Below, piece after piece: positions 26,712 through 34,894 of a DNA stretch of 64,000 nt. The stretch is from the IMG/VR virus record IMGVR_UViG_3300022821_000019, positions 1-64,000 of that record, one strand, 5' to 3'. Under the pieces are notes generated by a model. The model ran no database searches and was not told the DNA's origin. It saw nothing but the letters and a program-made list of their open reading frames with translations. The stretch is from a virus. Position numbers and translations under genes: made by a program. The first letter of the stretch is position 1; every line of letters begins with the position of its first letter.

Positions 26712-27361
26712 CTAACAAAGAAACACTTACCAAACTGTATTGCACACAAGAGTTATCTTTAAGGCAAGTTGCAGAGTTGTTTGGCGTTACGTATGCGACT
26801 GTGCGAGCCAAGTTGATTAAATTTGGCATCCCGAGAAGAACTAGAACAGAAGCTGCCCAGGGCAACAAAAATGCTTTTTTTGGTCGTAAGCACACAAGGC
26901 AATCTTTGGAAAAGATGTCTCGGGCGACTTGTGGTAAGAACAATGGATTTTTTGGAAAAACTCATTCTGACCACACCAAGAACAAAATAAGCAAGGCAAA
27001 CAAAGGAAGGTTGGCTGGGAGGAAGAGTCCCAACTGGAAACCAGTAGACCAACACAAGAAAACCTTAAACAAAGCCTTGCGAGATAGAATTGAATCCAAG
27101 AATTGGCGGCAAGCAGTTTTTGAAAAAGATGATTACACCTGTCAATTTTGCAAAACAAAAGGTGGAAATCTGAATGCAGACCATATTGTTCCTCTGGCTC
27201 TGTTGATACAGAGAAATGCCATCGAGACCCTGGAGGAAGCTGTGAAATGTGTCGAACTGTGGGATATTGGTAACGGAAGAACACTTTGTATTTCATGCCA
27301 CAAAAAAACAAAAACTTGGGGGGCTCGGACCAAAGCCCTTCTGAAAAAGGACTCAATATGA
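26672..27361 (+). CDS. HNH homing endonuclease carrying a copy of the sbcD 5' end
   Basis: A 229-aa protein. Its first 13 residues, MKIAHISGIHWRG, copy the start of the downstream nuclease gene (MKIAHISDIHWRG). After them come a helix-turn-helix (LSLRQVAELFGVTYATVRAK), NUMOD3-like blocks (NAFFGRKHTRQSLEKMS, NNGFFGKTHSDHTKNKIS) and HNH (YTCQFC, LNADHIVPLAL, NGRTLCISCHKK). It ends overlapping the ATG of the downstream gene. It has captured the target gene's initiation region, while the target keeps an intact copy 686 bp downstream. Confidence 0.85.
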   Translation: MKIAHISGIHWRGTNKETLTKLYCTQELSLRQVAELFGVTYATVRAKLIKFGIPRRTRTEAAQGNKNAFFGRKHTRQSLEKMSRATCGKNNGFFGKTHSDHTKNKISKANKGRLAGRKSPNWKPVDQHKKTLNKALRDRIESKNWRQAVFEKDDYTCQFCKTKGGNLNADHIVPLALLIQRNAIETLEEAVKCVELWDIGNGRTLCISCHKKTKTWGARTKALLKKDSI

Positions 27362-27397
27362 AAATTGCTCACATCTCCGACATACATTGGCGTGGCA
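27358..27397 (+). repeat. Direct repeat, downstream copy (real sbcD 5' end)
   Basis: The partner of 26672-26711. Here the sequence continues in frame into the complete nuclease gene (D8 and H10 of the phosphoesterase motif are intact, whereas the upstream copy has Gly in place of Asp8). Confidence 0.85.
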
Positions 27398-30300
27398 TTT
27401 CTCGTCATAAAGAGTACGTTCAAGCTTTTGAACGTCTTTTTGAAGAGCTTCGACACCACAAGCCAGACCTAATTGTGAATACAGGGGATACGTTCCATAC
27501 CAAAACCCAGGGTATAACACCAGAAATCATTGAACGGCTTGCTTGGATGTTTCGCTCGCTTGCGGACATCGCACCGTCTTACACCATCTTAGGGAATCAC
27601 GATGGCAATCTGACGAATTTATATCGCAAGGATACAATCACACCAATTCACGAATCCATTGCGCACCCTCGTGCTCACCTACTACGTGAATCAGGAACTT
27701 TCAAACTCAGCGAGAAAGTTAAAGGAAAAGACGTCCATCTGTGTGTATATTCCCCTTTTGATCAAAAGGGCTGGCCCAAAGTCAAACCTATCGAAGGGGC
27801 GATCAATATAGCATTATACCACGGTTCGGTTGCAGGTTCTTTAATGGACAACAACTGGAAGATGCCAGAAGGCATCGCCGAAGCAGTGACTACTGACTTT
27901 GCACAGTTTGATTTTACTTTGCTTGGTGACATTCACAAGCACCAGACTCTAGCACAGCGTAAAGACAAAAATGGAAAACTTAAGCCTTGGATGGCTTACC
28001 CTGGCTCCCTGATTCAACAAAACTTCGGAGAATCCGAAAAGAAGGGTTACTTGATTTGGGACATAAAGGACAAGGATGACTGGTCCATCAAGTTCCATGA
28101 GCTTGAGAACCGCATGCCCTTTATAACCATTGGCTGGGAAGGCTCAGTTGAAAACACACTGCAAAAAGTCAAGGATTCAAGGGGCACACGAGCTTTCCTC
28201 AAGGGCAGCCGTTTCCGTGTGTCCTCCTCTTCAGCAATTCCTAGTGTCGAAGCCCGAAAATTGGTCCATTCGCTCAGGGAAGAGAAGAAAGCTTCTGAGG
28301 TAGTCTTTAAATACAATATGTTGTCAAGAATGGACCATGTGTCTACAAATGACAACCTTAAGATTTCCAAAAAAAGCCTAAGGCAGGATCCAGACGCAGT
28401 TGTTCGGCTTTACTTAGATTATCTAACAGCTCATATCGCTAGCTACAACTTTGACCGTGATGCTATCGAAGAAGCAGACCAGCTTATTCGTGGTTACATG
28501 TCAAAGCTCATGATTCGAGACTCAGACAAAATTGCCAGGACAACCAACTGGTCGATCAAATATCTGGAGTTTGACAACATTTTCCGTTACGGCGAAGGCA
28601 ATAAAATTGATTTCTCAGACCTAGAGGGCATAGTAGGTATTTTCGGTCCAAACAAGATAGGGAAAAGCAGCATTGTCGGAGCCTTGATGTATGTTTTGTA
28701 CAACACCACCGATCGTGGTCCGATGAAAAATGCTCACATCATTAACCGACGTAAAAATTGGTGTCGTGGTAAGGTCCGTATCAATGTGGGTGGCACGGAT
28801 TATATCGTTGAACGAAAGAGCACTAGGGTCGTCCCTAAAAAGAAGACTTCAAAGCGAGACCCGAACAAGACCACCACCACTTTGAATTTCTATCGCATTG
28901 AACGGGATGAAGTAACAGGTCACGAGAAAAAAGTGGTTATGAACTCCGTCACTCGTGACGACACGGACAAAGAAATCAGAAAGCTTGTCGGAACATCCAA
29001 TGACTTTCTACTGACTGCCCTGTCCTCTCAGGGCTCGGTAGATCGCTTTATCAAGGAAGGCCCAACAGAGCGAAAGAAAATTCTGGCTCGCTTCCTAGAA
29101 CTTGATATATTTGACAACCTCTATTACCTCTGCAAGGATGATTACAGCGGACTTAACACTCGTGGAAACTCTCTTTCACCACAGACCGTAAGCAATCAAA
29201 TCGTGAAAACGAGGAAGATAATTGCCCAGGGAGAAAATGAAGTTGGCTCACTTGAGGAGCGACTACGAAAACTCCGTGAGCAAAAGGATTCAGTCAAGCT
29301 TTGGCTGATGCATCACGAAAAAAATGCTGCGGATGTCGACCTCGCTCACATGGAAGAGCTGGAGCGAAAGGTGATTGCTGGTGAAAAGACTGTCAAGGCA
29401 AAGTCAGACAGTCTTGTAAGACTAAAATCAGGACTCAAATCTAATGAAACTAAGCTGAAAGACGTAAAGGCTGACAAGAAGAAAATCGACGTTGTGTCGC
29501 TCAAGGAACAGCTTGAAGAATTTGAATCCTTAAAGTCGCTTTTGCATGAACTTAGAGCAGAGCTGAACTCGCACAAGGCCGTACTAAACAACCAGAAAAA
29601 GAACATCAAAAAACTGGAAGTCGTGCCTTGTGGTGACCAGTTTCCAGACTGCCATTATATCAAAGACGGTCACCGAGACAAAAAGAAGGTTAAAACTCAA
29701 GAAGAGCTGGTAAAGAAACTCACGTCCCAATATGAGATAAATGAAAAGACTTTTGAAGAGTACGTTGCTAAAAAACTTCGTGAGCAGATTACCACACACC
29801 AAACCTTGGACCGTCAGGAATTTGATCTTATTCGCACTATTGAATCAAGCAAAAAGCACCGTGAACTCCTGAAAAAGGAGTTCACATCAACAAAACTTGA
29901 AGTCAAGAAAATCAAGGACGAAATTTCTTCATTGAAGAAGAAGGTCAACGTGTTAGAGGGCAAAGAGTATGAGAAGAAGAAAATTCAGCTTGATAAATGT
30001 CGTCAACTAGTTACGGATATTGAAACAAGGCGCCAGGAAACCCTGGTAAAACTAGGCGGCAAGAAAGAGGGGTTGAAAAACCTTATTATGGAAGAGGAAG
30101 AAACAAAATCGTTGATAGGCAAATTGAAGATTTATGACTCCATCCTATCCGCATTCTCAAAGACGGGAATCCCCGCTATGGTCCTCAAGTCCCAGCTTCC
30201 TGCCATCAACGAAGAACTGTCAAAGATTCTTGAGGGTATCACCGACTTCAAGATTGGTCTGGAGACTGATATTAACTCCAATGTCATGGACGTCTATATT

Positions 30301-30606
30301 CAGGATGAACACAGCCAGCGTATTATCGAGTTGGCTTCTGGCATGGAAAAGACAATTGCAAGCATGGCCCTAAGGGCTGCGTTAATCAACCTATCGTCGC
30401 TTCCAAAACCCGATGTGCTCATTATCGATGAGGGCTTCGGTGCGTTGGATGAAAATAACATCCAGAGCTGTATGGATATGCTTACCTTCCTTCGTGGGTA
30501 CTTCAAGACGATTCTTGTGATTTCGCATGTCACTCCAGTCAAGGAGGTTGCTGAACGAATGATCGAAGTCAAAAACGACGGCATCGAATCGAAAGTTCTC
30601 GCCTAA
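27358..30606 (+). CDS. Single-chain SbcD-SbcC (Mre11-Rad50) recombination nuclease
   Basis: A 1082-aa protein; the ATG at 27358 is chosen because MKIAHISDIH is the first phosphoesterase motif and AAAGGACT lies just upstream. Residues 1-about 330 are the Mre11-type nuclease: D8/H10, GDTFH (43-47), GNHD (79-82), H155, GDIHKH (190-195). The Rad50-type ATPase follows: Walker A GPNKIGKSS (430-438), coiled coils about 600-930, signature LASGMEKTI (992-), Walker B DVLIIDEGFGALDE (1019-1032), H1057. The hook region has CGDQFPDC, a C-x6-C instead of CxxC. In T4 these are two genes (gp47, gp46). It processes DNA ends for recombination. Confidence 0.9.
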   Translation: MKIAHISDIHWRGISRHKEYVQAFERLFEELRHHKPDLIVNTGDTFHTKTQGITPEIIERLAWMFRSLADIAPSYTILGNHDGNLTNLYRKDTITPIHESIAHPRAHLLRESGTFKLSEKVKGKDVHLCVYSPFDQKGWPKVKPIEGAINIALYHGSVAGSLMDNNWKMPEGIAEAVTTDFAQFDFTLLGDIHKHQTLAQRKDKNGKLKPWMAYPGSLIQQNFGESEKKGYLIWDIKDKDDWSIKFHELENRMPFITIGWEGSVENTLQKVKDSRGTRAFLKGSRFRVSSSSAIPSVEARKLVHSLREEKKASEVVFKYNMLSRMDHVSTNDNLKISKKSLRQDPDAVVRLYLDYLTAHIASYNFDRDAIEEADQLIRGYMSKLMIRDSDKIARTTNWSIKYLEFDNIFRYGEGNKIDFSDLEGIVGIFGPNKIGKSSIVGALMYVLYNTTDRGPMKNAHIINRRKNWCRGKVRINVGGTDYIVERKSTRVVPKKKTSKRDPNKTTTTLNFYRIERDEVTGHEKKVVMNSVTRDDTDKEIRKLVGTSNDFLLTALSSQGSVDRFIKEGPTERKKILARFLELDIFDNLYYLCKDDYSGLNTRGNSLSPQTVSNQIVKTRKIIAQGENEVGSLEERLRKLREQKDSVKLWLMHHEKNAADVDLAHMEELERKVIAGEKTVKAKSDSLVRLKSGLKSNETKLKDVKADKKKIDVVSLKEQLEEFESLKSLLHELRAELNSHKAVLNNQKKNIKKLEVVPCGDQFPDCHYIKDGHRDKKKVKTQEELVKKLTSQYEINEKTFEEYVAKKLREQITTHQTLDRQEFDLIRTIESSKKHRELLKKEFTSTKLEVKKIKDEISSLKKKVNVLEGKEYEKKKIQLDKCRQLVTDIETRRQETLVKLGGKKEGLKNLIMEEEETKSLIGKLKIYDSILSAFSKTGIPAMVLKSQLPAINEELSKILEGITDFKIGLETDINSNVMDVYIQDEHSQRIIELASGMEKTIASMALRAALINLSSLPKPDVLIIDEGFGALDENNIQSCMDMLTFLRGYFKTILVISHVTPVKEVAERMIEVKNDGIESKVLA

Positions 30607-30622
30607 CACAGGAACGTACAAC

Positions 30623-31267
30623 ATGAATACATTTTTTACGATATTGAGAATATGCTCTGTGCCACTACTTGCCCTTTTTGGCTGGCTGGTAGTTTTGGTC
30701 ATCCATGCAATGTGGGGTCGGCGGCTTTTCTGGTGGGAAGGTGCACTTTGTACCGTTCTGAGAAATGACTCTTGGCCTGTCAATGATGAGAAAAAGTTTG
30801 GAGGGTGGTACCTCCTTGAAAAGACTTACTCAGATGGCTCTAAGCACAAGAAACCCTGGAACGGCACTGCTTTGTTCCCTTACGCCATCATGCTTTCTGA
30901 AAATGGAATGAACACATTTACATTACACCACGAAATGAGGCATGTTCGCCAATCAGTACAACGAGGGTTCACTTTTGGGCTTTTGGGGCTTTTTGTGGGG
31001 CTTGCAACCATTGGCACAGGACTATGGTGGCTAGGACTTCTCATATGGCTAATCTGTCCGAGTTCTCTCCTCGTTACGAAACTGTCAATTGTTCTTGAAT
31101 CAGTTACCAATATGGTTGGGGAGCACCGAGGACGAGCCTATTATGACAATATTATGGAGCAGCATGCCCGAGGAGCCAAGAGTGAAGTACGCTTCGGAAA
31201 AATTGATGACATCTTGGATGGGAAAACCAGTAAGACTGACATCTACACAAATCCTTCAACCTGGTAA
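30623..31267 (+). CDS. Membrane protein with HExxH motif
   Basis: A 214-aa protein with a ribosome site AGGAAC before ATG. A membrane segment lies at about 10-28, an external or luminal-type loop carries LHHEMRHVRQ (His103, Glu104, His107), and two more hydrophobic segments fill about 117-157. HExxH with flanking membrane helices suggests a zinc metalloprotease-like protein. A third zinc ligand is not obvious. It follows the nuclease gene by 16 bp. Confidence 0.55.
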   Translation: MNTFFTILRICSVPLLALFGWLVVLVIHAMWGRRLFWWEGALCTVLRNDSWPVNDEKKFGGWYLLEKTYSDGSKHKKPWNGTALFPYAIMLSENGMNTFTLHHEMRHVRQSVQRGFTFGLLGLFVGLATIGTGLWWLGLLIWLICPSSLLVTKLSIVLESVTNMVGEHRGRAYYDNIMEQHARGAKSEVRFGKIDDILDGKTSKTDIYTNPSTW

Positions 31268-31323
31268 CGTTATTTGAACAAGGCAGGTGATCCAAATGGT
31301 AGAACAGAAAGCACAATACAGGT

Positions 31324-31800
31324 ATGAGTGAAGAACATCAAGAGCCAACGTTTCAAGGCCCCATTGAGTCAGGAAAGACAGCAAAGCTTCCAGCAGAACC
31401 CGCTCCTGGGGAACCAGTCCACAAGGACCACTTCTTTGTGGAAGGATTAGAAGTTGAGCAGGAAGACATAAAAAGCATTATTCTTCCCAAATACATATTC
31501 AACGATTTAAATCCCAAAGTTGGCTATTCAGAGAAGGGCTATCTGCTCTTCACATTCAATGGTAGCCACAAAAATGGCGTCTTTGGTGAAATCCTTAGGT
31601 CGGTAAACGAAGGCATGGAAGAACTCAGAATTAACTTTCTTGATGAAGAGGAGGCTGCGATACTTTCAACCTGGACTTTCCACGAGCCTACTGTACATGC
31701 GATTGATTTTGGCTATGCTGCTCAAGTAAGACCCGAGGCATGCGAGTTTTCCGTAGAATTTGATTACACTAAGTTTGACATTGATGGACACTCTATTTAA
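31324..31800 (+). CDS. Hypothetical protein
   Basis: A 158-aa protein; the N-terminus is Glu/Pro-rich and flexible, followed by a compact domain (LPKYIFNDLNPKVGYSEKGY, ILSTWTFHEPTVHAIDFGYA). No family recognised. It immediately precedes the array of six paralogues but is not obviously one of them. Confidence 0.55.
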   Translation: MSEEHQEPTFQGPIESGKTAKLPAEPAPGEPVHKDHFFVEGLEVEQEDIKSIILPKYIFNDLNPKVGYSEKGYLLFTFNGSHKNGVFGEILRSVNEGMEELRINFLDEEEAAILSTWTFHEPTVHAIDFGYAAQVRPEACEFSVEFDYTKFDIDGHSI

Positions 31801-31805
31801 CTTAT

Positions 31806-32105
31806 GTGGAAATAAAACCTGGTCAGCTCCTAGTCACCAAGACAACCATGGAGGTTTCGGAGATTCCACTGGACTTCTCAGATCAACTAAAGTTGTCCAT
31901 AGACAAGCGTAAAACACTTCGAGGCTTCAAAATCAGTAGAGACCAGATTCTAATGGTGGTAGAGGTACCAACAGACACGACACACTACTTTCCAGGGTGG
32001 ACTTCAGCCGTTATCGCAAAAAGCATTGTTTTCCTATACGGGGAGAAGTTGTGCATATCTACATCCGTCCACACTTGGAGCGAATATTTCGATGTTGTAC
32101 AATAA
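31806..32105 (+). CDS. Tandem paralogue array, member 1
   Basis: A 99-aa protein from a GTG at 31806 (the ATG two bases upstream is immediately closed). It has the three family marks: IKPGQLLV near the N-terminus, QILMVVEVP in the middle and IVFLYGEKL near the C-terminus. Alternating hydrophobics suggest a small beta barrel. Function unknown. It follows the previous stop by 5 bp. Confidence 0.6.
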   Translation: MEIKPGQLLVTKTTMEVSEIPLDFSDQLKLSIDKRKTLRGFKISRDQILMVVEVPTDTTHYFPGWTSAVIAKSIVFLYGEKLCISTSVHTWSEYFDVVQ

Positions 32106-32418
32106 CGCCGAAAACCCGAACCCATTATTTTGGAAAAAAATTGAGCGGGCATATAAACCTGGAATGCTTCTGGTAAACCAACACCCAATTAGTGTACGTA
32201 TTCTTAAAGGTGACGATGAGGAGCTGTATCGCTACAAGACTTTTGAGACAGACACAATATTCTTGCTTGTTAAAGTTCCAAGGCTTGAAACCGAACAAGC
32301 CATGATGGCAGCACTACAATTTGACCTGTTACAAGGCGAAAAAATTGTTCGATTCTTTTGTTATCTGCCACCCTGGAATATTTTTTCCATCCCAGATCAA
32401 AGAATTGGTGAAGAATAG
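32092..32418 (+). CDS. Tandem paralogue array, member 2
   Basis: A 108-aa protein; the ATG at 32092 is chosen as the first after the body of member 1 (14-bp overlap). Family marks: YKPGMLLV, TIFLLVKVP and LLQGEKIV. Function unknown. Confidence 0.6.
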   Translation: MLYNNAENPNPLFWKKIERAYKPGMLLVNQHPISVRILKGDDEELYRYKTFETDTIFLLVKVPRLETEQAMMAALQFDLLQGEKIVRFFCYLPPWNIFSIPDQRIGEE

Positions 32419-32442
32419 TATCCGTCTGCACACTTACCCTAT

Positions 32443-32787
32443 ATGCAGAGCTGCAATACTTTGAAACCAGGGCAGTTAGTTGTTATAAACCGAAACATGC
32501 TGGCATACCGCTTGTCCGACCTTGACGATATCCCGAAACAGCCAAGTTTTTGGGGCGTTTCCAACCATCTGACAGAAGGTGCTTCTGTTATGGTAATGAG
32601 ACACTACGTCCTCAGTGGCAGTATCCACAACCATTACTCTCCCGAGCAACCAATGTTTAGCGAAGTTCTTGTCTTCTTGCATGACAGTAGGCTTTTTTAC
32701 ATATCGGGCAATAGGTTAACCAACCAAAGTGAGTCAAGTTTGGTTGGGAAACATGTTACCATACCAGCATGTTTGAACCCAAAATAA
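32443..32787 (+). CDS. Tandem paralogue array, member 3
   Basis: A 114-aa protein. Family marks: LKPGQLVV, SVMVMRHYV (the middle strand, diverged) and VLVFLHDSRLFYISG. No clear ribosome site precedes the ATG. Function unknown. Confidence 0.6.
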   Translation: MQSCNTLKPGQLVVINRNMLAYRLSDLDDIPKQPSFWGVSNHLTEGASVMVMRHYVLSGSIHNHYSPEQPMFSEVLVFLHDSRLFYISGNRLTNQSESSLVGKHVTIPACLNPK

Positions 32788-33110
32788 GAGCTGGTAAGCT
32801 CTACCAGGTTTGTGTGGATACATATTTCATAAGAGCACAAACGGCGCAGATGGTGCTCGGCGCCGACGGTTGGGACGTTTGGGACGCTATGGTTGGCTGC
32901 GATTTTGAATTAGTACCAGTTCCAGCTAACGCAATTATTATGGTAGTAAAAGTAAATACCCTGACCTTTAGAACCGAAAGTGGCAAAAACCCATACTTGC
33001 GAGTCTACTCTCTGTATAACGAACAGATACTCCATATGGGAGACCTCCAGAGTCGCATTTCGGGGATCATACGACCTATTAATAATAGCGAGGCACATGT
33101 TAACCTATAG
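32769..33110 (+). CDS. Tandem paralogue array, member 4
   Basis: A 113-aa protein overlapping member 3 by 19 bp. Family marks: IRAGKLYQV, AIIMVVKVNTL and YSLYNEQILHMGD. Function unknown. Confidence 0.58.
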   Translation: MFEPKIRAGKLYQVCVDTYFIRAQTAQMVLGADGWDVWDAMVGCDFELVPVPANAIIMVVKVNTLTFRTESGKNPYLRVYSLYNEQILHMGDLQSRISGIIRPINNSEAHVNL

Positions 33111-33573
33111 CTACGAATACAACAAACAGGCTTTCCTCAAGTCCCTTTTTGAGTCCAAACTTGATGCGGCAAAATATGCATCTGATGTTTTGAAACCTGG
33201 AAATCTCATAAGGCCTCGTTTTTCACTTTTGGCACTTCCTCTTGAGTCACCAATTCCAGGAACATCTTTAGGCCGCCCAAAGACCCATTTGCACTTTATG
33301 ACCGAGGCCATCCTGCTTGTTGTGAAAAAACCTACTTGGTGTCACTGCCAACAACATTACGAGAAATCTGCTAAAAGGGGTTCCTGGGCCCTAAACCATT
33401 TGGGTTATGCCTCGCTTATCCTCCTTTCGGGAGACAAGTTGTACGAGTCTGTCATAGCCGTACAGAAGGACGAAGGTATTGGCAGGTCCCTCCTCAAATA
33501 CACTACAGAAGAAAAATTGTCGAAGCATCCAGGATTAGTGTTTATTCCCTTGATCGAACCTGCTAAGATATAG
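33097..33573 (+). CDS. Tandem paralogue array, member 5
   Basis: A 158-aa protein from the ATG at 33097 (14-bp overlap with member 4). It carries an extra N-terminal helical stretch before the family marks LKPGNLIRP, AILLVVKKPTW and ASLILLSGDKLYESV. Function unknown. Confidence 0.58.
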   Translation: MLTYSYEYNKQAFLKSLFESKLDAAKYASDVLKPGNLIRPRFSLLALPLESPIPGTSLGRPKTHLHFMTEAILLVVKKPTWCHCQQHYEKSAKRGSWALNHLGYASLILLSGDKLYESVIAVQKDEGIGRSLLKYTTEEKLSKHPGLVFIPLIEPAKI

Positions 33574-33583
33574 TCAATAAACG

Positions 33584-33985
33584 ATGCCCAAGTATCACCC
33601 AGGCAAACTCGTCTACATTAATGACGACAAAAAGTCACTTTGTTGGAGAGTTCTGTCAGAGGAACTTTTTGAATCTTCAGAAGGTAATTCGATTAGGGTT
33701 GAGCCGCACTTGGAACAGTTTTTTAGAACAGTGGTGCTTGATCATTCATCACGGATGTATGAAGAATGTGCCCCTAGTTGGATTTTATCCTCATCTTTAA
33801 CGAGGGACGAAGACAAATGGTTAGGAAGGTCACCAGAGCTTCCAGCGTTAGGAATGTTCTTGAAAAGGTTTTTGGTCACAACTGGGAATAAGACAAGACA
33901 TATGGCTTGTATCCTAGGATTTGATCGGAAGTACCTTGTCCCGCTACACCTACTTTCGCCCGCCAAAAAACTTAAAACTCCCTGA
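33584..33985 (+). CDS. Tandem paralogue array, member 6
   Basis: A 133-aa protein, the most diverged member: YHPGKLVYI at the start and GMFLKRFLVTTGN, MACILGFDRKYLVPL near the end. Last of the array. Function unknown. Confidence 0.55.
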   Translation: MPKYHPGKLVYINDDKKSLCWRVLSEELFESSEGNSIRVEPHLEQFFRTVVLDHSSRMYEECAPSWILSSSLTRDEDKWLGRSPELPALGMFLKRFLVTTGNKTRHMACILGFDRKYLVPLHLLSPAKKLKTP

Positions 33986-33993
33986 AAATAATG

Positions 33994-34024
33994 GGTTCAA
34001 CTAATTGAGCCCACATGATACCAC
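33994..34024 (+). promoter_or_regulatory. Weak member of the phage promoter family
   Basis: GGTTCA, 19 bp, TACCAC with TGA before the -10. The spacing and extended element fit the family, but the -10 box is poor. It lies 46 bp before the gene at 34070. A CGACC-AAAT-GGTCG hairpin sits in the presumed leader (34041-34054). Confidence 0.35.
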
Positions 34025-34069
34025 TAGTTGGTAACCTAATCGACCAAATGGTCGCTACGAAGAGGCAAA

Positions 34070-34450
34070 ATGAGCAGAGATTACGTAAAGAAAAAGCCCA
34101 GTGGTCCAAAAACCAGCGAGACTTCCAGTTCAACGAGTGACAAAGAAACAGAGAGAGACAAACGCAGACAACGTGCGGAAAGGAATCGTCTTAGGACGAT
34201 CAAGTACGTCCATAAGCTCCTCGACCAAGTTGTCGAGGGTGTAAGTGATGGCTTCAATCACCACGGTTGGTGTAATGCTGCGACTTCACTAAAGATGGCT
34301 GCAACTTATCTGGAGCCTCAGGAGCACGAGGCCATTGGAGCCTCATGGGCTCCTCTATACGCAGAAGAAGACGGCTCAAGCGAGCACCTTGTCTATGTGA
34401 TTTCACGTATCAAGGAGCGTATTGCTGGCAACCTTCTAGAACGGCTCTGA
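34070..34450 (+). CDS. Hypothetical protein
   Basis: A 126-aa protein. The first about 45 residues are charged and disordered (KKKPSGPKTSETSSSTSDK), followed by a helical domain with NHHGWCNAATSLKMAATYL. No family recognised. It is followed by a strong intrinsic terminator. Confidence 0.55.
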   Translation: MSRDYVKKKPSGPKTSETSSSTSDKETERDKRRQRAERNRLRTIKYVHKLLDQVVEGVSDGFNHHGWCNAATSLKMAATYLEPQEHEAIGASWAPLYAEEDGSSEHLVYVISRIKERIAGNLLERL

Positions 34451-34491
34451 AACCCAGCCCATGTGTGGTCTTTAAATCTCCTTTTTCGTGT

Positions 34492-34526
34492 GAACCCCAT
34501 AGGTTTTTTACCTATGGGGTTCATTT
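34492..34526 (+). terminator. Strong intrinsic terminator overlapping the next promoter
   Basis: GAACCCCATAGGT (34492-34504) pairs perfectly with ACCTATGGGGTTC (34510-34522) around a T5 loop, followed by ATTTT. The 3' arm contains the GGTTCA box of the next promoter (34518-34523). Confidence 0.85.
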
Positions 34527-34548
34527 TGGCATATAAATCTGCTATAAT
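34518..34548 (+). promoter_or_regulatory. Phage family promoter for 34579
   Basis: GGTTCA (34518-34523), 19 bp, TATAAT (34543-34548), with TGC before the -10. The -35 element is embedded in the 3' arm of the preceding terminator. The leader carries AAGGAAACGAGGAG before the gene at 34579. Confidence 0.8.
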
Positions 34549-34578
34549 CAATTAGAAGGAAACGAGGAGTAGAGTCAG

Positions 34579-34833
34579 ATGAGCAATCCAGCCAAAATTC
34601 GTAAGTTCATGTTTCAGACTCTCCAAGATTACGATTGTGGTCTTTGGGACGAACATGGAGATGTCAACTGCACCAAACTAGCCGAAGAGGCTGCTTTGCA
34701 CTTCGATTGCCTTGCATGGCTCGACGATGACACCCATTTTGTGTGGGACCTTGCGGTAGACACTGCTTCAGCAGCCGAGGAACGACGTCACCGCAGCCCG
34801 AAAAAGCGGGATTCTGCTGATATTTCCTGGTAA
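34579..34833 (+). CDS. Hypothetical small acidic protein
   Basis: An 84-aa protein, Asp/Glu-rich (DYDCGLWDEHGDVNCTKLAE, LDDDTHFVWDLAVD) with a basic C-terminal end. No family recognised. It is expressed from its own promoter and precedes the DNA ligase promoter. Confidence 0.6.
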   Translation: MSNPAKIRKFMFQTLQDYDCGLWDEHGDVNCTKLAEEAALHFDCLAWLDDDTHFVWDLAVDTASAAEERRHRSPKKRDSADISW

Positions 34834-34836
34834 ATA

Positions 34837-34867
34837 GGTTCAAATGTGACCTCGAAACTGGTATAAT
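34837..34867 (+). promoter_or_regulatory. Phage family promoter for the DNA ligase
   Basis: GGTTCA (34837-34842), 19 bp, TATAAT (34862-34867), with TGG before the -10. The start codon is at 34895, with AAGGAAACGAA as its ribosome site. Confidence 0.85.
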
Positions 34868-34894
34868 TGAAGAATGGAAAACTAAGGAAACGAA

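Noticed and set aside
26841-27356. A 171-aa minus-strand frame
   Set aside because: Antisense to the HNH gene with clear NUMOD and HNH motifs; Cys/Phe/Ser-rich shadow.
26672-27361. A group I intron or an HNH-SbcD fusion protein
   Set aside because: The HNH frame ends in a stop at the ATG of the nuclease gene, which has its own complete first motif; there is no need for splicing or fusion.
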